Of a stretch of DNA of 64,000 nt, positions 1-8,966 are shown in pieces (the stretch's first letter is position 1; every line of letters begins with the position of its first letter). A program made the translations under genes and the position numbers. The notes under the pieces are model-generated. The model had not been told where the DNA came from. It did not search any database and saw nothing but the letters and a program-made list of their open reading frames with translations. The DNA is from Microbulbifer sp. ALW1 (GTDB lineage: Bacteria > Pseudomonadota > Gammaproteobacteria > Pseudomonadales > Cellvibrionaceae), in NCBI RefSeq assembly GCF_009903625.1, contig NZ_CP047569.1, positions 2,458,501 to 2,522,500 of the forward strand, in the 5' to 3' direction.

Positions 1-1
1 C

Positions 2-256
<255 letters not shown>

Positions 257-280
257 GCATTGCTTGGGGAAAGACCCGAA

Positions 281-323
281 AACAAAAAGGGCGATGGCTT
301 TGCAGCCATCGCCCTTTTTGTTT
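281..323. terminator. Bidirectional intrinsic terminator
   Basis: An 18-bp perfect inverted repeat (282-299 and 304-321) has a 4-nt loop, an A-run on the left and a T-run on the right. It works in both directions, ending lysS on the plus strand and the PDZ/lemA operon on the minus strand. Confidence 0.92.
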
Positions 324-348
324 GCGACATTTTTCCAACGAAAATGCA

Positions 349-1224
349 CTAACCGCGAATACCCAGTGGGCCAGCGGGTAAATAAATGGTTTCCGATGCG
401 GAACTGCCCCGGCGCTGTATCTCGACCGAGACCGATGAGCCTGGTGCGACCTGGTAAACCTGGGTGCGCAGGTCACCCATATGAAACACCCGCTGATTGT
501 TGTAGCGGATGATTTTATCTCCCGGACGCAGGCCGGCCTCATAGGCTGGCGCTGCTTCCAGCAGGTCGCCGATTTCCAGTTCCGTGCGGCCACCAAAAGC
601 TTTCAGATATTGATCGAATTCCGACCTGCTCAGTTCTTCCTCGAAGACCCGGCGCGGATTGCTGTAGGTGTGAATTTTTTCCTGTAGCTGTTTCGCCTCG
701 GCCGAGCGCTTGTTTTGCAAATGGTGGTATTCGTAGGTGAATTGCATCTGCTCGTACTGGATGCGCTCCTGCTTATCGACAATAAACTGCGCGCGCTCCG
801 GGCCAAAGCCCGCCTCCATCAGCTGCCGGATCTGATTCTCGCGCATGCGTTCAAATCGATCCTGATGACTGGTGTCGTGCTCCTGGTGGCTATTATGAAA
901 CTCTGCCTCGCTCTGGGCGTGGGCCATATCCAGCGACGCATTGCGGGTCTCGCCGGAGTTTTTGTCAGGATCCAGTCGGGCGCTTAGTTCATTGACGAGC
1001 TCCAGCAACTGGCCTTGGATTTTCAGGGTCTGGTCGAGGGTGCGTTCCAGGTGTTGTACGCGAGTGGCTATATCAGATGCGTTGGGCGTGTCGCCGGGAA
1101 ACAGACCTGAAGAGGAGCTGGAGCTGCTTGGTGAGGCCCAGTAGGCGATAGCGACGCCGACGACAAGGAAGGATGCGGCAGCGACATACACTGTGCGCTT
1201 TTGGAGTTGCATGGTTTCACCCAT
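349..1224 (-). CDS. Membrane-anchored PDZ-domain protein
   Basis: A 291-residue protein with one N-terminal membrane segment (about residues 11-31), a serine-rich spacer, a long charged helical or coiled-coil region (about 50-190) and a C-terminal PDZ domain (about 205-285, with EAGLRPGDKIIRYNN). No protease triad is visible, so it is probably an anchored adaptor or binding protein facing the periplasm, not an enzyme. It is the last gene of a leftward set, 30 nt after the TPM-domain gene. Start is ATG at 1224; an in-frame ATG four codons later is equally possible. The exact partner is unknown. Confidence 0.8.
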   Translation of the reverse strand: MGETMQLQKRTVYVAAASFLVVGVAIAYWASPSSSSSSSGLFPGDTPNASDIATRVQHLERTLDQTLKIQGQLLELVNELSARLDPDKNSGETRNASLDMAHAQSEAEFHNSHQEHDTSHQDRFERMRENQIRQLMEAGFGPERAQFIVDKQERIQYEQMQFTYEYHHLQNKRSAEAKQLQEKIHTYSNPRRVFEEELSRSEFDQYLKAFGGRTELEIGDLLEAAPAYEAGLRPGDKIIRYNNQRVFHMGDLRTQVYQVAPGSSVSVEIQRRGSSASETIYLPAGPLGIRG

Positions 1225-1253
1225 TGCCTGCAGTTTGCCCGTGATAGCAGAAA

Positions 1254-1877
1254 TTATAGAAGTACCAGGTGATTAGGCAGCTCGTTCTTGATCACCGTGG
1301 CAGGTGCGGCTTCCTGAAGTAGTTCGCCACATTTTTCTACGCAGTGAACAAACGCTTCGCTTGTTTTCCCCTTTTTTACTTCGTGGATGAAATTTTCAAC
1401 TATTTCCTGCCAGGCCTCGTTGGTAATGTGCTCCGCGAGACCACGGTCTGCAAGAATTTCAACGTAGTGTTCAGCCTGGGATACAAAAATCAGCAGCCCA
1501 AGCCGGTCTTTGGTGCTGTGCAGCTCCTGCTCCAGAAATTGCCGGCGTGCGAGATTGGATGCGCGCCAGTACTTCACCTTTTTGGGAATCAACCGCATGG
1601 TGAGTGGGCGCCAGCGAAACAGCACCGCGAGGACGATGAAGAGTATCCATTGCAGAGTAAATGCCTGCTGGTACTCCAGCCACCAGGGCAGGAATTGCAT
1701 CAGTGGCGCGAGCAGTAATGCCAGAAATGCCGCCCACAGCGTGGATATGTACAGGTAGTGGTCAGACTGACCGGCGAGCACCGTGACTACTTCGGCGTCG
1801 GTGCGCGATTCCACTTCCTTGATGGCGTCGGCCAGTGTGCGCCGCTCCTGCGCATTCAGCATGTGGTTTTTTTCCAT
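1254..1877 (-). CDS. TPM-domain membrane protein (second TPM gene)
   Basis: A 207-residue TPM (DUF477) protein. It begins with the helical segment LTADAIKEVESRTDAEVV-like seen in the family, has two hydrophobic spans (about 43-65 and 75-90), and resumes the TPM fold with GLLIFVSQAEHYVEILADRG. There is no signal peptide or glycine-rich tail, unlike its neighbour. TPM proteins commonly sit beside LemA, as here, and are thought to act in envelope maintenance; the biochemical role is not settled. It lies 47 nt after the YgcG-like gene and 30 nt before the PDZ gene, same strand. Confidence 0.82.
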   Translation of the reverse strand: MEKNHMLNAQERRTLADAIKEVESRTDAEVVTVLAGQSDHYLYISTLWAAFLALLLAPLMQFLPWWLEYQQAFTLQWILFIVLAVLFRWRPLTMRLIPKKVKYWRASNLARRQFLEQELHSTKDRLGLLIFVSQAEHYVEILADRGLAEHITNEAWQEIVENFIHEVKKGKTSEAFVHCVEKCGELLQEAAPATVIKNELPNHLVLL

Positions 1878-1924
1878 CGTTCGTTGCCGAGCCCCCGTAT
1901 TCCTTTTCTGGCTGCCCCGTTTGG

Positions 1925-2680
1925 TTACCAGCCCCCGGAGGCGCCACCGCCACCGAAGCCGCCGCCGCCACCGCCGAAGCCACCACCAAAGCCTCCGCCG
2001 CCACCAAAACCGCCACCGAAGCCTCCGCCACCGTAATAGCCGCCGTAGCGGCCGCGGCGGTAGTTACCGCTGCCTGCCGGTGATCCCAGTACCGAGGAGC
2101 CGAAGATTTGCAGCATGATGAATAGCAGGAAGATGCCGACGAGCAGCGCCAGTTGGCGGTTGTCATCAGACTCTGTGGGTTCGGGCACGTATTCGTTTTT
2201 GATGGCCGCAATAATGGAATCAACGCCGGCGGTGACGCCACCGTCAAAGTTTCCGGCCTGGAATTGCGGGAGAATCTTGGTGTGAATGATGTTGGCGGAG
2301 AGTGCGTCAGTCAGTGCGCCTTCCAATCCATAGCCCACTTCAATACGCACTTTGCGCTCGCTGGGGGCCACGATCAATAGCACCCCGTTGTCTTTGCCTT
2401 TCTGGCCGATTTTCCAGTTTCTGCCCAGCTGGTAACCGTACTCTTCAATCGTCAGCCCCTGAAGATCTGGCAGGGTAACCACCACAATCTGATTGCTGGT
2501 TTCCTTTTCCTGGCGCTGCAGGGTTTCCGTCAGTTGGTATCGGGTGGTCTGGCTGAGCAAATTGGCATTGTCCACCACGCGTCCGGAAAGGGTAGGGAAG
2601 GTCACATCCGCGGCTGCCTGGCAAGCCCAAAGAAGGGCTGACCACAGAAACAGTGTAAGGGCGACCCTGAGGATCGTCAT
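1925..2680 (-). CDS. YgcG-like TPM-domain protein with glycine-rich tail
   Basis: An exported TPM-domain protein of 251 residues. An N-terminal hydrophobic segment (ALTLFLWSALLWA) is a signal peptide, followed by the TPM fold with GRVVDNANLL, QIVVVTLPDLQG, DNGVLLIVAPSERKVRIEVGYGLEG, then a membrane span (LALLVGIFLLFIMLQIFG) and a tail of about 55 residues made of GGGFGGG repeats ending ASGGW, typical of YgcG. I place the start at the ATG at 2680; a TTG 16 codons upstream would put charged residues before the signal peptide. It follows lemA by about 50 nt, the classic LemA-TPM pairing. Confidence 0.87.
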   Translation of the reverse strand: MTILRVALTLFLWSALLWACQAAADVTFPTLSGRVVDNANLLSQTTRYQLTETLQRQEKETSNQIVVVTLPDLQGLTIEEYGYQLGRNWKIGQKGKDNGVLLIVAPSERKVRIEVGYGLEGALTDALSANIIHTKILPQFQAGNFDGGVTAGVDSIIAAIKNEYVPEPTESDDNRQLALLVGIFLLFIMLQIFGSSVLGSPAGSGNYRRGRYGGYYGGGGFGGGFGGGGGFGGGFGGGGGGFGGGGASGGW

Positions 2681-2731
2681 GAACTGGCCCCGCTGACAGA
2701 GTGGCTGGAGTGGGTGACGGCGGATCAATGG

Positions 2732-3370
2732 TTATTGAAAGTCGACTTCAGGCGCCTTTTCCGCGTCTTCCGATGTGGCCTCGAAGGTATCCCGAAGGGG
2801 CATATCACTGTAGAGGACACTGTGCCAGATGCGACCGGGGAAGGTGCGAATCTCGCGGTTGTAGCGCTCCACCGCAGCGATATAATCCCGCCGGGCCACG
2901 CTGATGCGGTTTTCAGTGCCCTCCAGCTGGGATTGCAAGGCCAGGAAATTCTGGTTGGCCTTGAGGTCCGGGTAGCGTTCGACGACAACCATCAGGCGGG
3001 AAAGGGCGCTGCTGAGCTGCGATTGGGCGGCTTCAAACTGTTTCAGCTTGGCAGGGTCATTGATGATCCCGGAATCCACCTGCATGGAGTTGACCTTGGC
3101 GCGGGCCTCGGTAACCGCCTCGAGGGTTTCCCGCTCGTGTGAGGCGTAGGCCTTGACGGTTTTGACCAGATTGGGAATCAGGTCTGCACGGCGCTGGTAC
3201 TGGTTCTGCACCTGGGCCCAGGTAGCTTTGACATTCTCATCAAAGGTGGGAATGTTGTTAATGCCACAGCCGCTGAGGCCAAAGGCCGCCAGTGACAGGA
3301 GCAGGGTTTGCCAGAATCGGCGCTGGGTGAAAATTGGTTTGCCTGTGAGTGCAACGTTCATTCCATTCAT
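2732..3370 (-). CDS. lemA: LemA family lipoprotein
   Basis: A LemA protein: an N-terminal membrane anchor followed by a long four-helix domain. The hydrophobic segment ends in the lipobox LSGC, so this member is probably lipidated. The family core is visible as NQYQRRADLIPNLVKTVKAY, the LMVVVERYPDLKANQNF block and RRDYIAAVERYN. It heads a leftward operon with two TPM genes and a PDZ gene. Start is uncertain: ATG at 3370, ATG at 3361 or TTG at 3394; none has a strong Shine-Dalgarno. It diverges from yaeQ over about 90 bp, which should hold both promoters. Confidence 0.9.
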   Translation of the reverse strand: MNGMNVALTGKPIFTQRRFWQTLLLSLAAFGLSGCGINNIPTFDENVKATWAQVQNQYQRRADLIPNLVKTVKAYASHERETLEAVTEARAKVNSMQVDSGIINDPAKLKQFEAAQSQLSSALSRLMVVVERYPDLKANQNFLALQSQLEGTENRISVARRDYIAAVERYNREIRTFPGRIWHSVLYSDMPLRDTFEATSEDAEKAPEVDFQ

Positions 3371-3458
3371 CCATGTTGGTTCAGAACAAGACAATAATAG
3401 TCTCCAATCCGCCGTCTTTCGGGTAAGTCTGCCCGAACCCTTATTTCAGAGAGCAGTA

Positions 3459-3995
3459 ATGGCATTAAAAGCGACGATATTCAAAGCCCGGTTACAGGTG
3501 GCCGATATGGACCGGGATTACTACGGGGAGCACCTGCTGACGCTGGCGCGTCACCCCTCAGAAACCGACGAGCGGATGATGATTCGCCTGCTGGCATTCG
3601 CGCTCAACGCCAGTGAGCAGCTGGAATTTACCCGCGGGCTGTCGACGGACGACGAACCTGATCTCTGGGAGCACAGCCTGAGTGGTGAAGTGGAAACCTG
3701 GATCGAAGTGGGTGTACCGGCAGAGGACCGGGTGCGTAAGGCCTGCGGCCGTGCAGATCGCGTGCTGGTCTACGCCTATGGTCAGCGCACCGCATCGGTG
3801 TGGTGGAAGAAGATGGAGACCGCCACCGCACGTTTTGACAACCTGCAGGTATTCTTTCTACCTGCGGAAAGCTGCGCTCAGCTGGCGACCATGGCTGAGC
3901 GCAATATGGACTTCAGCGTCACTATTCAGGATGGGCAGCTGTGGTTCTCCAGTGCTGAACAGAGCCTGGAATTGACGCCCCAGCGCTGGAAGTAG
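3459..3995 (+). CDS. yaeQ: YaeQ family protein
   Basis: A 178-residue YaeQ protein, close to the usual 181. Family signatures are MALKATIFKA at the start, the DRDYY..H.LTLARHPSETDERMMIRLLAFAL block and the GRADRVLVYAYG segment. The fold is known to resemble PD-(D/E)XK nucleases; older reports link it to RfaH suppression, but the biochemical function is unclear. The start is the ATG at 3459, which matches the family N-terminus; the frame is open further upstream but that part is unlike YaeQ. Confidence 0.93.
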   Translation: MALKATIFKARLQVADMDRDYYGEHLLTLARHPSETDERMMIRLLAFALNASEQLEFTRGLSTDDEPDLWEHSLSGEVETWIEVGVPAEDRVRKACGRADRVLVYAYGQRTASVWWKKMETATARFDNLQVFFLPAESCAQLATMAERNMDFSVTIQDGQLWFSSAEQSLELTPQRWK

Positions 3996-4068
3996 CGCAC
4001 GAAACAACGAAACCTATTCTGAAAATCTCAACAATCAATCAGTACTGAAAACTTAACGGAGCCAAATA

Positions 4069-4551
4069 ATGCCGTCGTTCGATATCGTATCTGAAGTGGA
4101 CAAGCACCAGCTGACCAATGCGGTGGATCAGGTGAATCGTACCATCACCAACCGTTTCGACTTCAAGGGCGTGGATGCGGAAGTGGAAATGTCTGGATTT
4201 GCCCTGACTCTGCGCGCCGAATCCGACATGCAGGTTACTCAAATGGAAGACATGCTGCGCGCTGCGCTGATCAAATGCAGTATTGACCCCTTGGCGATGG
4301 AACTTGGTGAGCCAGAGCAATCGGGCAAGCAGGTAAAAGTGGATGTGACTCTGAAAAATGGTCTCGACAAAGATCTGTCAAAAAAGATCGTTAAGATCAT
4401 CAAGGAAGAAAAGCTCAAGGTGCAGGCGGCCATTCAGGGCGACTCTGTGCGGGTTACCGGCAAGAAGCGCGACGATTTACAGCAGGTCATTGCCATGTTG
4501 CGGGGAAAGGAGCTGGAGCAGCCGCTGCAGTTCGATAATTTCCGCGACTAA
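4069..4551 (+). CDS. yajQ: YajQ family nucleotide-binding protein
   Basis: A 160-residue YajQ protein with the diagnostic MPSFDIVSEVD start and FDFKGVDAEVEM motif, consisting of two ferredoxin-like halves. Members bind RNA or nucleotides, and in Xanthomonas a homologue binds cyclic di-GMP; which ligand applies here cannot be told from sequence. A CGGAG ribosome-binding site precedes the ATG. It stands alone between yaeQ and the exported propeller gene. Confidence 0.96.
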   Translation: MPSFDIVSEVDKHQLTNAVDQVNRTITNRFDFKGVDAEVEMSGFALTLRAESDMQVTQMEDMLRAALIKCSIDPLAMELGEPEQSGKQVKVDVTLKNGLDKDLSKKIVKIIKEEKLKVQAAIQGDSVRVTGKKRDDLQQVIAMLRGKELEQPLQFDNFRD

Positions 4552-4574
4552 CTCAAATTTTGGGGGAGGTTTGC

Positions 4575-5546
4575 TTGTTCAGAATTGATGTGGCTCGCCG
4601 TCTGGCTGGGGTCCTGATCGCACTGTGGGTTCCGGCTTGCGCCGGGGCAATACCGGTCACTGAGGCCCGGTTGCTCAATGCCTGGTGGATAGATGGCAGT
4701 GAGGGACTGGATATCTCTGGACTGAGCTTTTGTGATGGCGAGCTACTGGCTGTCGCCGATAAATCTTCTGAACAATTTTTTGCGCTCTCCCCTGAAGTCG
4801 GCGCCGACAAGGTCAAATTGCGGGTAAAAGCCGGGTTTTCACGACCGCCACTACCGGATGATCAGCCGGTATCGGTAAAGGTTCGGGCACTGCATTACGC
4901 CAGTACGCCACTCAGTATGGATTTTGAAGGTATCACTTGTGATGAACAGGGAATCTACCTGCTTAGTGAGCGCCACAACCGGATTGCCTGGCTTGGCGCA
5001 TCCGCGTCCACGGCGAAATGGTTGCCGCAGCGCTGGTCGGAAACTGCGCGAAAGGAGGGCTACCTGCAATTGTTTAATGCAGAGAGCGAAGGCCTGGTCA
5101 AGGCCGGCTCCGATTTCTGGGTGGCGCTGGAGCGCAACCCGAGAGGCCTGTTACGGATTAAGCCGGACGACAGGATCGGTCGTGATTACTTTCAGGTGCC
5201 GGCGGTAGCGGGGCTCGATTTTCACGGCCGCTCAGAGGATCTGACTGCTCTCGCGTATTACAATGGCGCGCTGTTTACACTCGAGCGCAATGCGTTTGCG
5301 GTGTGTGAGCGCGACATTGACACCCTTGAAGCGCACTGGTGTATCCACTACCGAGAAGTCGAGGAGGGGGCCCAGTATGTCTATCAAGAAACCCGCTTCG
5401 GAAAGGGCGAGGGACTGGCGGTGAATGATGAGGGTATTTTTGTGGTGCTGGATAACAACGGTGTGGGGCGCGCCGCTGCGCCGGACGACCGTCGTGGCTT
5501 ACTGCTGCAACTGGCCTTTCCCGCGCACACGGACAGCAACAGGTAA
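4575..5546 (+). CDS. Exported propeller-like protein (phytase-esterase-like / SdiA-regulated type)
   Basis: A secreted or periplasmic protein of 323 residues. A signal peptide (ARRLAGVLIALWVPACAGA) is followed by repeated blade-like segments: ISGLSFCDGELLAVADKS, MDFEGITCDEQGIYLLSERHN, and GKGEGLAVNDEGIFVVLDNNG. These EG(I/L)..D..GI motifs resemble the esterase-like-phytase and SdiA-regulated families; substrate is not predictable. The start is chosen by the ribosome-binding site: GGGGGAGG at 4562-4569 sits 5 nt before TTG 4575, while the longer TTG at 4560 would overlap it. The stop lies 5 nt before the next gene, so the two are translationally linked. Confidence 0.7.
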   Translation: MFRIDVARRLAGVLIALWVPACAGAIPVTEARLLNAWWIDGSEGLDISGLSFCDGELLAVADKSSEQFFALSPEVGADKVKLRVKAGFSRPPLPDDQPVSVKVRALHYASTPLSMDFEGITCDEQGIYLLSERHNRIAWLGASASTAKWLPQRWSETARKEGYLQLFNAESEGLVKAGSDFWVALERNPRGLLRIKPDDRIGRDYFQVPAVAGLDFHGRSEDLTALAYYNGALFTLERNAFAVCERDIDTLEAHWCIHYREVEEGAQYVYQETRFGKGEGLAVNDEGIFVVLDNNGVGRAAAPDDRRGLLLQLAFPAHTDSNR

Positions 5547-5551
5547 GCGTT

Positions 5552-6151
5552 TTGGCCGCGGTTGAACTGGCGCTGTTGTTGAAAGAGGTGCGCGCTTGTC
5601 GTTTGTGTGAGCCGTATTTGCCGCTCGGCCCGCACCCGGTATTGAGTGCAGGTCGCTCCGCGAAGCTGTTAATTATCGGCCAGGCTCCGGGTACCCGGGT
5701 GCATGCAACGGGTATTCCCTGGAACGACCCTTCGGGCGACCGCCTGCGAGCGTGGCTGCAACTGGATCGGGAGCAGTTCTACGACGAATCCCTGATCGCA
5801 ATTATGCCCATGGGGTTTTGCTACCCCGGACGGGGCAAGGGTGGCGATTTACCGCCACGACCGGAGTGCGCTCCGACCTGGCATCAAAAGCTGCTGGATC
5901 AGCTGCCCGATATTCAGTTGACCCTGCTGATCGGTCAGTACGCCCAGCGCTACTATCTTCCGCAGGCCCATTTTCCAAAACGCGACAGCATTACCGAAAA
6001 TGTGCGCCGTTACGCTGACGCACAGCCCCATGGCTTCTTCCCGCTACCACACCCAAGCCCCAGAAACACCCTGTGGCTGAATCGCCGCCCCTGGTTTGAA
6101 GAGGAAGTGGTGCCGGCTTTGCGCAGGCAGCTGAAGCGCATTATTTCCTGA
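5552..6151 (+). CDS. Uracil-DNA glycosylase superfamily protein (non-Ung type)
   Basis: A 199-residue member of the uracil-DNA glycosylase superfamily distinct from Ung. It has an N-terminal CRLCEPYLPLG segment, motif A as GQAPGTRVHATGIPWNDPSG and the DNA-intercalation motif as PHPSPRN near the C-terminus. It probably removes uracil or a related damaged base, though some relatives are uncharacterised. The start is TTG at 5552, with AGGTAAG just upstream overlapping the previous stop. It is followed 24 nt later by ung, so two glycosylases of different families share one transcript. Confidence 0.82.
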   Translation: MAAVELALLLKEVRACRLCEPYLPLGPHPVLSAGRSAKLLIIGQAPGTRVHATGIPWNDPSGDRLRAWLQLDREQFYDESLIAIMPMGFCYPGRGKGGDLPPRPECAPTWHQKLLDQLPDIQLTLLIGQYAQRYYLPQAHFPKRDSITENVRRYADAQPHGFFPLPHPSPRNTLWLNRRPWFEEEVVPALRRQLKRIIS

Positions 6152-6174
6152 GAATCTTTTTTATTGAATAACTT

Positions 6175-6897
6175 ATGCCGACGTCTACTCCCATAAAAAT
6201 CGATCCCTCCTGGCACAAGGTGCTGGAAGCCGAGTTCCGTAAACCCTATATGGAAGAGCTGCGTGTTTTCCTGCAACAGGAAAGGCAGGCGGGGAAAAAT
6301 ATTTTTCCCCCGGGAGGGCAAGTTTTTAATGCGTTCAACTCCACGCCCTTCGATCAGGTCAAGGTTGTAATTCTGGGGCAAGATCCCTATCACGGCGCGG
6401 GTCAGGCCCACGGTCTCTGTTTTTCCGTGATGCCCGGGGTGCGGATTCCGCCATCACTGCAGAATATCTACAAGGAGTTGCAATCAGACCTGGGAATCAC
6501 CCCTCCGGAGCACGGCTGTTTGCAGCCGTGGGCAGAGCAGGGGGTGTTGCTGTTGAATGCGACCCTCACGGTGGAAGAAAGCAAGGCGGGATCTCACCAG
6601 AAGCGCGGATGGGAGCGGCTCACCGATGCCGCGATACACGCGCTGGCGGAACAGCGCGAAGGGCTAGTCTTCGTACTGTGGGGCAGTTATGCGCAGAAGA
6701 AGGGTAGTTTTATCGATAGCCGCAAGCACCTGGTGCTGAGCGGGCCACACCCATCGCCCTTGTCTGCGCACCGCGGGTTTTTCGGTACCCGGCCATTTTC
6801 CCAGGCGAATGCCTATTTGCAGAGCAGCGGACAGAAACCCATTGACTGGCGTTTGCCTGCGTTGGACGCGCTGCACCGGGTGGCGGTGGAAATATGA
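6175..6897 (+). CDS. ung: Uracil-DNA glycosylase, family 1
   Basis: A 240-residue family 1 uracil-DNA glycosylase that starts base-excision repair of uracil in DNA. All signature motifs are present: GQDPYHG with the catalytic aspartate, [10 protein letters not shown], and [15 protein letters not shown] with the catalytic histidine and Leu-intercalation loop. ATG start at 6175, 24 nt downstream of the other glycosylase gene on the same strand. Length is normal. Confidence 0.97.
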   Translation: MPTSTPIKIDPSWHKVLEAEFRKPYMEELRVFLQQERQAGKNIFPPGGQVFNAFNSTPFDQVKVVILGQDPYHGAGQAHGLCFSVMPGVRIPPSLQNIYKELQSDLGITPPEHGCLQPWAEQGVLLLNATLTVEESKAGSHQKRGWERLTDAAIHALAEQREGLVFVLWGSYAQKKGSFIDSRKHLVLSGPHPSPLSAHRGFFGTRPFSQANAYLQSSGQKPIDWRLPALDALHRVAVEI

Positions 6898-6922
6898 CCG
6901 CCATACCGGGTTAGCCGCTGTT

Positions 6923-6950
6923 CAATCAATCAATCAATCAATCGATCAAT
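6923..6950. repeat. CAAT tetranucleotide tandem repeat
   Basis: Seven 4-nt units of CAAT (the sixth reads CGAT) lie in the 60-bp space between the convergent ung and ygfZ stops. The tract could slip in copy number, but it lies outside both reading frames. Confidence 0.9.
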
Positions 6951-6957
6951 CACCGCG

Positions 6958-8028
6958 TCAATCGCTCGCCAGAGGATCGGCATCCGCATCATAGGGCAGC
7001 TCCAACAGCTCCAGAACGCGCCCATCGGAAAGCTGCAGGCTCTCACCATCGGCTACCTTGCTTTTGGTCAGCACGGCCAGCAGTTCTATTTCGTCTCCGG
7101 TGTCGCAGGCCTGTACCAGATTGCCCACGCTGGAGCCGCCGGCGGGAGTGAATATTTCCGCGCCCGCTTGCGGTATGTCGCCCTTATCGATTTTTGCCCG
7201 GTACATGCGGCGCTTGGCGGCGCCCAGGTATTGCATGCGGGCCACCACTTCCTGACCGGTGTAACAGCCCTTTTTGAAGTTGACGCCGCCCAGCAGGTGC
7301 AGGTTCAGCATCTGCGGGATAAACATTTCGCTACTGCTCTGATGTACTTGCGGTATACCTGCTTCGATCAGCTGCTGTTGCCAGTGGCTGTAGTCTCCGG
7401 GCCGGGCGTTGTTGCCCTCCAGTTTTTGCCACAGATCTGCGGCCTGTTCACAGGGTACCTGGATCGCCACGCAGCGCTCGTTGAGCATGGCCGCCAGGGC
7501 AGGGTGCCCGTTGTGGTCGAAGCCGCGCAGTTGGCCCGGAATCAGGTCGGTGTCGCTGCTGTTCGACAGGCACAGCAGGTGTGAGGCGGCAGTGCCGATA
7601 TCGCGGCCACTGAGGCCGAACCAGCGCTGTATATCGCTCACATCGGTGAGCTCTGTTTTGAAAAATACGGCGTACTTTTTCAGAGCGGCCAGGGCTGAGG
7701 CGACCAGGTCGCGGGGCATCAGCAGTACGAACTGACTCTGGTCAATTTTCAGCGCGTGGAAAGCACTGATCATGCGCCCCTTGGGGTTGCAGTGGCTGCC
7801 GAGGGTGAGGTGTTCATCGGGTAGCTTAACCAGGTCGCAGGTAAGCTGCCCCTGGAGGAACTTCTGGCTGTCAGGCCCGGTAACGGCGATGGCGCCGAGG
7901 GGACTCAGGTCGATGAGCTGTATATCGGTGCCGGAAGTGCTGTCGCTGTCTTGACTAAAGTGGGCCGCACCGTCAACCCAGCGGGCCCCACGACTGCTGA
8001 GAAAATCCTGCCACTGCTGTTGATCCAT
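6958..8028 (-). CDS. ygfZ: Folate-binding protein YgfZ
   Basis: A 356-residue YgfZ, a tetrahydrofolate-dependent protein that supports iron-sulfur cluster assembly or repair. The fold is that of the glycine-cleavage T protein; the family signature KGCYTGQE with its essential cysteine is present (about residues 254-261), as are LSPLGAIAVTGPDSQKFLQGQLTCD and the LGAAKRRMYR block. Divergent from sdhE over 133 bp, the arrangement also known in enterobacteria (ygfZ / sdhE-ygfX). Confidence 0.95.
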   Translation of the reverse strand: MDQQQWQDFLSSRGARWVDGAAHFSQDSDSTSGTDIQLIDLSPLGAIAVTGPDSQKFLQGQLTCDLVKLPDEHLTLGSHCNPKGRMISAFHALKIDQSQFVLLMPRDLVASALAALKKYAVFFKTELTDVSDIQRWFGLSGRDIGTAASHLLCLSNSSDTDLIPGQLRGFDHNGHPALAAMLNERCVAIQVPCEQAADLWQKLEGNNARPGDYSHWQQQLIEAGIPQVHQSSSEMFIPQMLNLHLLGGVNFKKGCYTGQEVVARMQYLGAAKRRMYRAKIDKGDIPQAGAEIFTPAGGSSVGNLVQACDTGDEIELLAVLTKSKVADGESLQLSDGRVLELLELPYDADADPLASD

Positions 8029-8161
8029 GCTCTGCTCGCTACCTGGGTCCGATGGGTGTTTTTAAGAGGGTATTGTAAGTTCTGTTATCTGGGGTTTTGC
8101 GGCGGGATTTCAACTACCGCTATACTGCGCCCAATTCGCAACTTGGTTTTGAGAAAGAAGT

Positions 8162-8407
8162 ATGGATCGCAACCGCCTGTTTTGGGCCAGCCGCCGCGGT
8201 ATGTTGGAGCTGGACCTGGTTTTGCTGCCGTTTCTGGATAATGTCTACGAAACGCTGAGCCCGGAAGATCAACAACGCTATATCCGGTTGCTGGATGAGC
8301 AGGATCAGGACCTGTTTGCCTGGTTCCTGCGCCGCGAAGACCCGGAAGATCCGGAACTGAAACACATCGTGCAGATCATCCGTGACAACACCGGTCTCCA
8401 GGACTGA
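8162..8407 (+). CDS. sdhE: FAD assembly factor SdhE
   Basis: An 81-residue SdhE, which assists covalent attachment of FAD to the succinate dehydrogenase flavoprotein. The conserved RRGMLELDLVL segment, with the essential RGxxE, is at residues 11-21. The ATG follows an AAAGAAG ribosome-binding site. It overlaps the start of ygfX by 26 nt. Confidence 0.95.
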   Translation: MDRNRLFWASRRGMLELDLVLLPFLDNVYETLSPEDQQRYIRLLDEQDQDLFAWFLRREDPEDPELKHIVQIIRDNTGLQD

Positions 8408-8966
8408 AATCGCGTCTTCGGGGCAGTCTTCCCCCGATCAATCTGGCTCTGACCCGCTTGGCGCGGAGCTGGAACCCATTCCCCGTGGGGGGATCCGCCC
8501 CCAGTCCCGTTCGCGCGTCGGTCCCGGTGCCCGCCCAGAGCGCAACGCCAGGCTGGTGTGCGACATTGCGCCCTCCCGCAGCCTGAAGATCGTCCTTTCA
8601 TTGATTGCGGTGCAGTCGTTGCTGTTGCTGCTGCTCTCCCGTTTGCCCTGGGCTGCGGTATTGCTGATGGCGCTGGTCATCATCGGTTACAGCCTGTTTG
8701 AATGGCGCCGCCTGTCGGGTTCGGTGGGGCGTTTGTCCACCTCGGATAGACGCTGGTACTGGCAGGTGAAAGGGGGTGCCAGGCGAGAGTTCAATTTTTG
8801 CGGAGAGCTGACGCTCTGGCGGTGGCTGATTGTGATCAACGGCCGCGATCTGGAAGGGCGCAGGCTGCGCCTGGTGTTGGCAAGAGATGCCGCTAGCGTC
8901 GACGACTGGCGTCGGCTGCTGGTGGCACTGCGCTTTTCGCGTTCGGCCTTTTCCCGTTCGGTTTAG
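8382..8966 (+). CDS. ygfX: YgfX family inner-membrane protein
   Basis: A 194-residue YgfX/CptA-like membrane protein. After an unusually long polar N-terminus (about 60 residues) comes the family start [11 protein letters not shown], two adjacent membrane spans (about 68-105) and a soluble C-terminal part with WYWQVKGG and [11 protein letters not shown]. In enterobacteria YgfX was described both as a partner of SdhE and as a growth-inhibiting toxin; only the pairing is evident here. The GTG at 8382 overlaps sdhE; an internal GTG near 8555 could be the true start and would give the usual length. Its TAG shares bases with the convergent nadB stop (8963-8966). Confidence 0.8.
   Translation: MTTPVSRTEIASSGQSSPDQSGSDPLGAELEPIPRGGIRPQSRSRVGPGARPERNARLVCDIAPSRSLKIVLSLIAVQSLLLLLLSRLPWAAVLLMALVIIGYSLFEWRRLSGSVGRLSTSDRRWYWQVKGGARREFNFCGELTLWRWLIVINGRDLEGRRLRLVLARDAASVDDWRRLLVALRFSRSAFSRSV

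Noticed and set aside
1758-2036. Proline-rich reading frame with PPPPKPP runs on the plus strand
   Set aside because: It is the reverse complement of the glycine-rich tail of the YgcG-like protein; no ribosome-binding site or family match.
6923-6950. Possible CRISPR-like array
   Set aside because: Four-base units without spacers; a simple sequence repeat, not a CRISPR.
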